The position numbers were made by a program, and so were the translations under genes. Positions 6,896 through 11,650 of a stretch of DNA of 11,650 nucleotides are shown piece after piece. The notes beneath the pieces were generated by a model. The model saw only the letters and a list, made by a program, of their open reading frames with translations, ran no database searches and was not told where the DNA came from. This stretch comes from Minisyncoccota bacterium (GTDB lineage: Bacteria > Patescibacteriota > Minisyncoccia > Minisyncoccales > RBG-13-42-11): positions 1 to 11,650 of the forward strand of contig JAQUAA010000016.1 of assembly GCA_028687495.1 (NCBI GenBank), given 5' to 3'. Within the stretch, counting starts at the first letter, position 1, and each line of letters begins with the position of its first letter.

Positions 6896-9800
6896 ATGAG
6901 AGTAGCAGATTTAGAGGCAATCAGAATAAAAGTAGCCAGTCCCCAGGATATTTTGTCATGGAGTCACGGTGAAGTGACCAAGCCCGAAACCATAAACTAC
7001 AGAACTCAGCGGCCTGAGAAAGACGGTTTGTTTTGCGAAAAGATCTTCGGCCCCACCAAGGATTACGAATGTTATTGCGGCAAGTATAAAAGAATCCGCT
7101 ACAAAGGCATGATTTGCGACCGATGCGGAGTGGAGGTGACCAAGGCCCAGGTCAGAAGGGAAAGAATGGGACACATTGAACTAGCCAGTCCCTGTTCTCA
7201 TATTTGGTTTTTAAGAGGAGTGCCCTCGAGAATGGGCATGGTTTTGGATATTCCCATGCAGCAAATGGAAAAAGTTATTTATTTTGCTTCCTACGTCGTT
7301 ACCAGCGTTAACCAGGACGCCAAAAAGAAAATTCTGGATGAAATAGACAAGGAATTCAAGCAAAAAATCAAAAGCCAGAAAACCAAAGGTAAAAGCAAGG
7401 AAAAGGGCCCCAAGATAAAACTGGGAGATTTGAAGACGGCGAGAGACACTGCGGTGGAGGAAGTTTCAAGTTTGAAACCGATGAAAATCTTGTCAGAGGT
7501 AGATTACAATCGTTTTTCTTTGAAATACGGCGAGGTTTTCGAGGCGGGAACCGGAGCGGAAACCCTGAGGAAGATTTTTGAAAAAATAGATTTGAAGAAA
7601 AAGATAGAAGAACTGAAAAAAGAAGTTGAGACGGCACAGCCCTTATCCAGAAGAAAGATCCTAGCCAGATTAAAGCTTTACCAGGGCATGTTTAAGTCTG
7701 GCATCAGGCCGGAATGGATGTTTTTGAGCGTCTTGCCTGTCTTGCCTCCCGACCTGAGACCTATGGTCCAGCTGGACGGCGGACGATATGCTTCTTCTGA
7801 TCTGAACGATCTCTATCGAAGGGTGATCAACAGAAACAACCGCTTAAAATACTTACTGGAAATCGGAGCTCCGGACGTCATCGTCAGGAACGAAAAAAGA
7901 ATGCTTCAGGAAGCGGTCGATGCTTTGATTGATAACGGCATGAGAAAGGGGACGATGACGACCGCCACTACCGGCGGCAAGAGACTGTTGAAATCCCTGG
8001 CAGACATGCTTAAGGGAAAACAGGGAAGATTCCGCCAGAATCTCCTGGGAAAAAGAGTTGACTATTCGGGCAGATCGGTCATCGTCGTGGGACCTGAACT
8101 GAAAATCAATCAGGTGGGCATTCCCAAGAAGATGGCTTTGGAACTTTTCAAACCATTTGTCATCAAGAAACTTCTGGAAAAAGAATTGGCTTACAACGTT
8201 CGCGGCGCCTCAAGATTGATTGAGGAGGAGACGGACGAGGTTTGGGCTAATTTAGAAGAAGTGGTCAAAGACAAACTTGTTTTGTTGAACCGTGCGCCCA
8301 CTCTTCACCGCTTGGGAATCCAGGCGTTCTATCCCATTTTGATCGAGGGCGAATCGCTCAGAATACATCCCATGGTCTGCAAAGCGTTCAATGCCGACTT
8401 TGACGGCGACCAGATGGCCGTCCACTTGCCGCTTTCCGATACTTCCCAGAAAGAAGCCAGGGAAATCATGCTTTCCACTTTCAATTTGCTGAAACCGGCT
8501 ACCGGTGTCCCCATAGTCACCATTTACCTGGATATCAGCTTGGGCTGCTATTACCTGACCAAATTAAAGGAAGGCGCCAAAGGCGAGGGAAGAATCTTTG
8601 CCAATAAAGAGGAAGCCATACTGGCTTTGGAATCAGGCGACATCGACATAGAGGCGAAGATAAAAATAAGATTGGCTTCCAATCAGCCCTTGTTTGAAAC
8701 CAGCCTCGGCAGAATTCTTTTTAACGAAGCCCTGCCCAAAGATTTTCCTTTTCAGAATTCATTGATAAAAGTCAAGGATCTGGAAAGAATAACCAGGGAC
8801 ATCATCAACAAAGACGGTCCGGAGATGGCCCAGGAGATTTTGGATAAAATAAAGGAATTGGGTTTTGAATATTCAACCTGGGCCGGCGTTTCCTGGGGAA
8901 TGGACGATTTAACGGTTCCGCCGGAAAAACCAAAAATCATCGAGGAGGCGGAGAAAGAAGTTGAAAAGATCGAAGAGCATTTCAGAAAGGGACTTCTTTC
9001 CAGGGAAGAAAAAACCTTGAAAGTAATTGAGATTTGGAGCAGGGTTAAGGCGAAAATCGAGGAATTGGTGCCCAAAACCCTGTCCCCGGAAAATTCTGTT
9101 TTCCAGATCATTGATTCAGGATCAAGAGGTTCCTGGGGTCAGCCCGTGCAAATGACCGGGATGAAGGGGCTAGTGATTAATCCTGCAGGTCAAATCATCG
9201 AACTGCCCGTAAAAAGCTCTTTCAAGGAAGGTTTCGACGTTTTGGAATACTTTATTTCAACCCATGGCGCCAGAAAAGGAACGGCTGATACCGCTCTGAG
9301 AACCTCCACGGCCGGCTACCTGACCCGTCGGTTGGTTGACGTGGCCCATGAAACGATCATTACCGAGGAAGACTGCAAAGACAAGGAAGGAACAGTAGTT
9401 TTCAGGAAAGACGCCGATGATCTCGGTCAGAATTTCACCTATAAAATTTTGGGAAGAGTTTCCCTGGAAAGCATCAGGGGAATCTGCAAAGAAGGCGACA
9501 TCCTCGACTGGCAGAAAGTTGAAAAGATAATCGCCAACAATGTTGAAAAAGTCAGAGTCAGATCTCCTTTAAGCTGCAAATCAGTTAGGTGCCTTTGCCA
9601 GAAATGCTACGGCTGGGACTTGGGAAACAACCAATTGATTAAAATCGGGGAAGCCATAGGAATTGTGGCTGCCCAGTCAATCGGAGAGCCGGGCACCCAG
9701 CTGACAATGAGAACCTTCCATACCGGGGGAGTGGCTGGCGGAGGCGATATTACCATGGGTTTGCCCAGGGTCCAGGAAATCTTCGAAGCGAGGGCTCCCG

Positions 9801-10528
9801 GAGGAAAAGCGGAAATGTCCCAGGTTGACGGAAAGGTTTTGGAAATAACTCCGGAAAAAATAGTCAGGATAAAAGCCAAACCGGAAAGCCAGAAATCGAA
9901 AACCAAGAAATCGGAAATCGTGGAATACAAGATTCCGGCAAAATCCGCTGTCTGGGTTCAGCCAGGCCAGGAAGTTAAAAGGGGCCAGCAGCTTTGCGAG
10001 GGAAGCTTGGAATTGAAGGAACTCTTCAAATTAGCGGGAGAAGAGGAGGCCAAACGCTATGTCATCAAGGAAATCCAAAAAATTTACGCTTCCCAGGGAG
10101 CTTTGATTCACGACAAACACATCGAGGTGATCTGCCGTCAGATGTTTTCAAGGGTGAGGGTCAAGGATCCCGGCGACTCGATCTTCTCCATCGGAGAAAT
10201 CGTGGAAAAAACAAGATTTTTGGAAGAGAACATCAGAATTAAAAAAGAAAAGAAGAAACCGGCAAAAGGCGTCGCCATTCTCTTGGGTATTTCCCGGGTC
10301 GCTTTGACTACGGACAGCTTCCTTTCAGCAGCTTCCTTCCAGGAAACATCCAGGGTTTTGATCAAGGCGTCCTTGGAGGGAAAGGAAGACAAATTGAGGG
10401 GACTGAAAGAAAACGTGGTTATCGGCAAATTGATACCGGCAGGCACTGGTTATAGAGAGAGAAATAGTGCTAAAATGAGTAATACTAGGGATGAAAAAGA
10501 GAAACAAGAAAAATCAAAAAAAGATTAA
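6896..10528 (+). CDS. rpoC: DNA-directed RNA polymerase subunit beta'
   Basis: This 1210-residue catalytic subunit follows rpoB after one base; the purine-rich end of rpoB (AGAAGAAG) may serve as a weak ribosome binding site. The N-terminal zinc site is C59, C61, C74 and C77. The catalytic loop NADFDGD at 499-505 holds the three Mg-binding aspartates D501, D503 and D505. The rim helices of the secondary channel lie near 670-730, and 'MTGMKGLVINPAG' precedes the bridge-helix region 'STHGARKGTADTALRTSTAGYLTRRLVDVA'. The second zinc site is C827, C894, C901 and C904. The trigger loop is 'GEPGTQLTMRTFHTGG' from residue 930, with M938, R939 and H942 in the positions of E. coli M932, R933 and H936. 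All catalytic parts are intact. Oddities are a lysine-rich insertion of about 50 residues at 136-197 in the clamp, a second Lys/Ser-rich patch near 995-1010, and a charged C-terminal tail whose last 38 bases overlap the next gene. Confidence 0.98.
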   Translation: MRVADLEAIRIKVASPQDILSWSHGEVTKPETINYRTQRPEKDGLFCEKIFGPTKDYECYCGKYKRIRYKGMICDRCGVEVTKAQVRRERMGHIELASPCSHIWFLRGVPSRMGMVLDIPMQQMEKVIYFASYVVTSVNQDAKKKILDEIDKEFKQKIKSQKTKGKSKEKGPKIKLGDLKTARDTAVEEVSSLKPMKILSEVDYNRFSLKYGEVFEAGTGAETLRKIFEKIDLKKKIEELKKEVETAQPLSRRKILARLKLYQGMFKSGIRPEWMFLSVLPVLPPDLRPMVQLDGGRYASSDLNDLYRRVINRNNRLKYLLEIGAPDVIVRNEKRMLQEAVDALIDNGMRKGTMTTATTGGKRLLKSLADMLKGKQGRFRQNLLGKRVDYSGRSVIVVGPELKINQVGIPKKMALELFKPFVIKKLLEKELAYNVRGASRLIEEETDEVWANLEEVVKDKLVLLNRAPTLHRLGIQAFYPILIEGESLRIHPMVCKAFNADFDGDQMAVHLPLSDTSQKEAREIMLSTFNLLKPATGVPIVTIYLDISLGCYYLTKLKEGAKGEGRIFANKEEAILALESGDIDIEAKIKIRLASNQPLFETSLGRILFNEALPKDFPFQNSLIKVKDLERITRDIINKDGPEMAQEILDKIKELGFEYSTWAGVSWGMDDLTVPPEKPKIIEEAEKEVEKIEEHFRKGLLSREEKTLKVIEIWSRVKAKIEELVPKTLSPENSVFQIIDSGSRGSWGQPVQMTGMKGLVINPAGQIIELPVKSSFKEGFDVLEYFISTHGARKGTADTALRTSTAGYLTRRLVDVAHETIITEEDCKDKEGTVVFRKDADDLGQNFTYKILGRVSLESIRGICKEGDILDWQKVEKIIANNVEKVRVRSPLSCKSVRCLCQKCYGWDLGNNQLIKIGEAIGIVAAQSIGEPGTQLTMRTFHTGGVAGGGDITMGLPRVQEIFEARAPGGKAEMSQVDGKVLEITPEKIVRIKAKPESQKSKTKKSEIVEYKIPAKSAVWVQPGQEVKRGQQLCEGSLELKELFKLAGEEEAKRYVIKEIQKIYASQGALIHDKHIEVICRQMFSRVRVKDPGDSIFSIGEIVEKTRFLEENIRIKKEKKKPAKGVAILLGISRVALTTDSFLSAASFQETSRVLIKASLEGKEDKLRGLKENVVIGKLIPAGTGYRERNSAKMSNTRDEKEKQEKSKKD

Positions 10529-11650
10529 GGAAGCTTCTGACCATCATAAGCCGAATATTTTCACTTTGCCCGAGGAGACGAAAAAATGGATTTTCGGCGT
10601 CGTAATCTTCATTTTAGCAATAATCATTGCCCTGAGTTTTTTCGACTTAGCCGGCGTCGCGGGTAAGGCAATAATGTTTGGCCTTACCTTTTTGGTTGGC
10701 AAAGCGATTTTCATCACCCCCCTGATTTTAATACTGGGAGGTTTGGTTTTTTTCAACACCCGTTATGAAAAATTTATAGGACCGGCAATTTTGGCCATCC
10801 TTATTCTGATCATCGGCATTTCCGGACTTTTGGAAAGCCTTGATCCCGGGGTCAAACAGGGAGGCTTTCTGGGTTATATTTTCAGCTGGCCGTTTCTGAA
10901 ATTCTTCGGGGGTTTGGTAAGCAAGATTGTTTTCGGAGCGGTGGTTCTGGTGGGAACCTTGATTCTCTGGCACTTGGTCAGGGGACCCAAAGTGAAAGAA
11001 CTTCCCAAAATGGAAAAATTGGAGATGGAAAAGGAACCGTCCCTGATCAAGAAGATTTTCCTGCCCACTTTCAAAGTAAAAGAAGTCGAACCTAAAATAA
11101 AAGAAGGTACAACGAAGCTGGAAGAACCGGTTCTGGAACTTAAGACCAAAGCGGTTCCTCGGGGAGCTTTGGTCATGAGCGGCGAGCAATATAAAACGCC
11201 TCCCTTGGAGCTCCTGGAGACTGACAAAGGCAGGCCGGCTGCCGGAGACACGATAACCAATTCGGCGATCATCAAAAAGACCCTGGAGAATTTCGGGGTT
11301 CCGGTGGAAATGTCCGAGATAAACATCGGTCCCACGGTCACTCAATACAGCTTGAAGCCGGCTGACGGCATCAAACTTTCTAAAATTACCGCTCTTTCCA
11401 ACAATCTTTCTCTGGCTTTGGCCAGCCATCCCATAAGAATCGAGGCGCCCATCCCCGGGAAATCTTTGGTTGGCATAGAAGTCCCCAATAAAATAAGATG
11501 TCAGATCAGATTAAGGGATTTGATCAATAATCCTTTGTTTCAAAACTCACTTTCCAGTTTGACCATTGCTCTTGGGAAAGACGTTTCCGGCAATCCCTGC
11601 TACGCGGACCTGGCCAGAATGCCCCACCTTTTGGTGGCAGGTGCTAAGAT
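10491..11650 (+). CDS. ftsK: FtsK/SpoIIIE-type DNA translocase, N-terminal part, 3' end outside the window
   Basis: The frame is open from the ATG at 10491 to the window end, giving 386 complete codons. An in-frame TGA at 10476-10478 makes 10491 the first possible start, so the gene overlaps rpoC by 38 bases in a different frame. The N-terminus is very basic (residues 1-13). Four hydrophobic segments follow at about 34-52, 70-88, 96-112 and 142-162, typical of the FtsK 4TM membrane anchor. A charged linker covers about 163-235. The motor alpha domain is about 240-330, with 'IGPTVTQYSLKPADG' (279-293), 'LSLALASHPIRIEAPIPGKS' and 'GIEVPNK'. The ATPase domain starts with 'ARMPHLLVAGAK', where the sequence ends inside Walker A. 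The family pumps double-stranded DNA at the division septum to segregate chromosome termini. The linker is short compared with E. coli FtsK and closer to SpoIIIE size. K386 replaces the usual Thr of 'GATGSGKS'. Confidence 0.93.
   Translation, partial: MKKRNKKNQKKIKEASDHHKPNIFTLPEETKKWIFGVVIFILAIIIALSFFDLAGVAGKAIMFGLTFLVGKAIFITPLILILGGLVFFNTRYEKFIGPAILAILILIIGISGLLESLDPGVKQGGFLGYIFSWPFLKFFGGLVSKIVFGAVVLVGTLILWHLVRGPKVKELPKMEKLEMEKEPSLIKKIFLPTFKVKEVEPKIKEGTTKLEEPVLELKTKAVPRGALVMSGEQYKTPPLELLETDKGRPAAGDTITNSAIIKKTLENFGVPVEMSEINIGPTVTQYSLKPADGIKLSKITALSNNLSLALASHPIRIEAPIPGKSLVGIEVPNKIRCQIRLRDLINNPLFQNSLSSLTIALGKDVSGNPCYADLARMPHLLVAGAK

Noticed and set aside
10728..11429. Long minus-strand open frames opposite ftsK, and similar ones opposite rpoB and rpoC
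   Set aside because: They lie antisense to well-conserved coding sequence, have no recognisable motifs, and are explained by the codon bias of the + strand genes.

Overview
The window reads as an ordinary chromosomal stretch of a bacterium, most likely a member of the Candidate Phyla Radiation / Patescibacteria (Parcubacteria-like). This assignment is inference. It rests on compact, streamlined RpoB and RpoC, an rpoB-rpoC pair with no ribosomal protein genes in front, an O-antigen-ligase/TPR fusion beside a LamG-repeat surface protein, weak or absent Shine-Dalgarno sequences, and strong AGA/AGG use for arginine in the housekeeping genes. TGA is not read as a sense codon in any gene here. All genes are on the + strand.

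Layout. Positions 2-1141 hold the C-terminal part of a protein with two tandem LamG (concanavalin A-like) domains; its start lies upstream of the window. After a 45-base AT-rich gap, 1187-3478 encodes a 763-residue multi-spanning membrane protein with an O-antigen ligase (Wzy_C/WaaL-type) core and a C-terminal TPR array. A 185-base intergenic region (3479-3663) carries a convincing sigma-70-type promoter (TTGACA-17-TAATAT) and a potentially structured leader of about 140 nt. Next come rpoB (3664-6894) and rpoC (6896-10528), encoding the two large RNA polymerase subunits and separated by one base. An ftsK/spoIIIE-type DNA translocase gene starts at 10491 inside the 3' end of rpoC and runs off the window at the Walker A motif.

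How they work together. rpoB, rpoC and ftsK form one tightly packed transcription unit (1-nt gap, then a 38-nt overlap) driven from the 3489-3517 promoter. It joins the catalytic core of transcription to a chromosome-segregation motor. The two upstream genes look like a separate cell-surface pair: a secreted or anchored LamG protein and a membrane glycan ligase or protein O-glycosyltransferase. That link is inferred from adjacency only.

No RNA genes, CRISPR arrays, insertion sequences or tRNAs were seen, and no gene-free stretch exceeds 300 bases. I do not see a clearly new system. The points most worth a second look are the rpoB leader, the dual-coding rpoC/ftsK junction, the unusual residue in the FtsK Walker A at the window edge, the lysine-rich insertion in RpoC, and the LamG/ligase pair.
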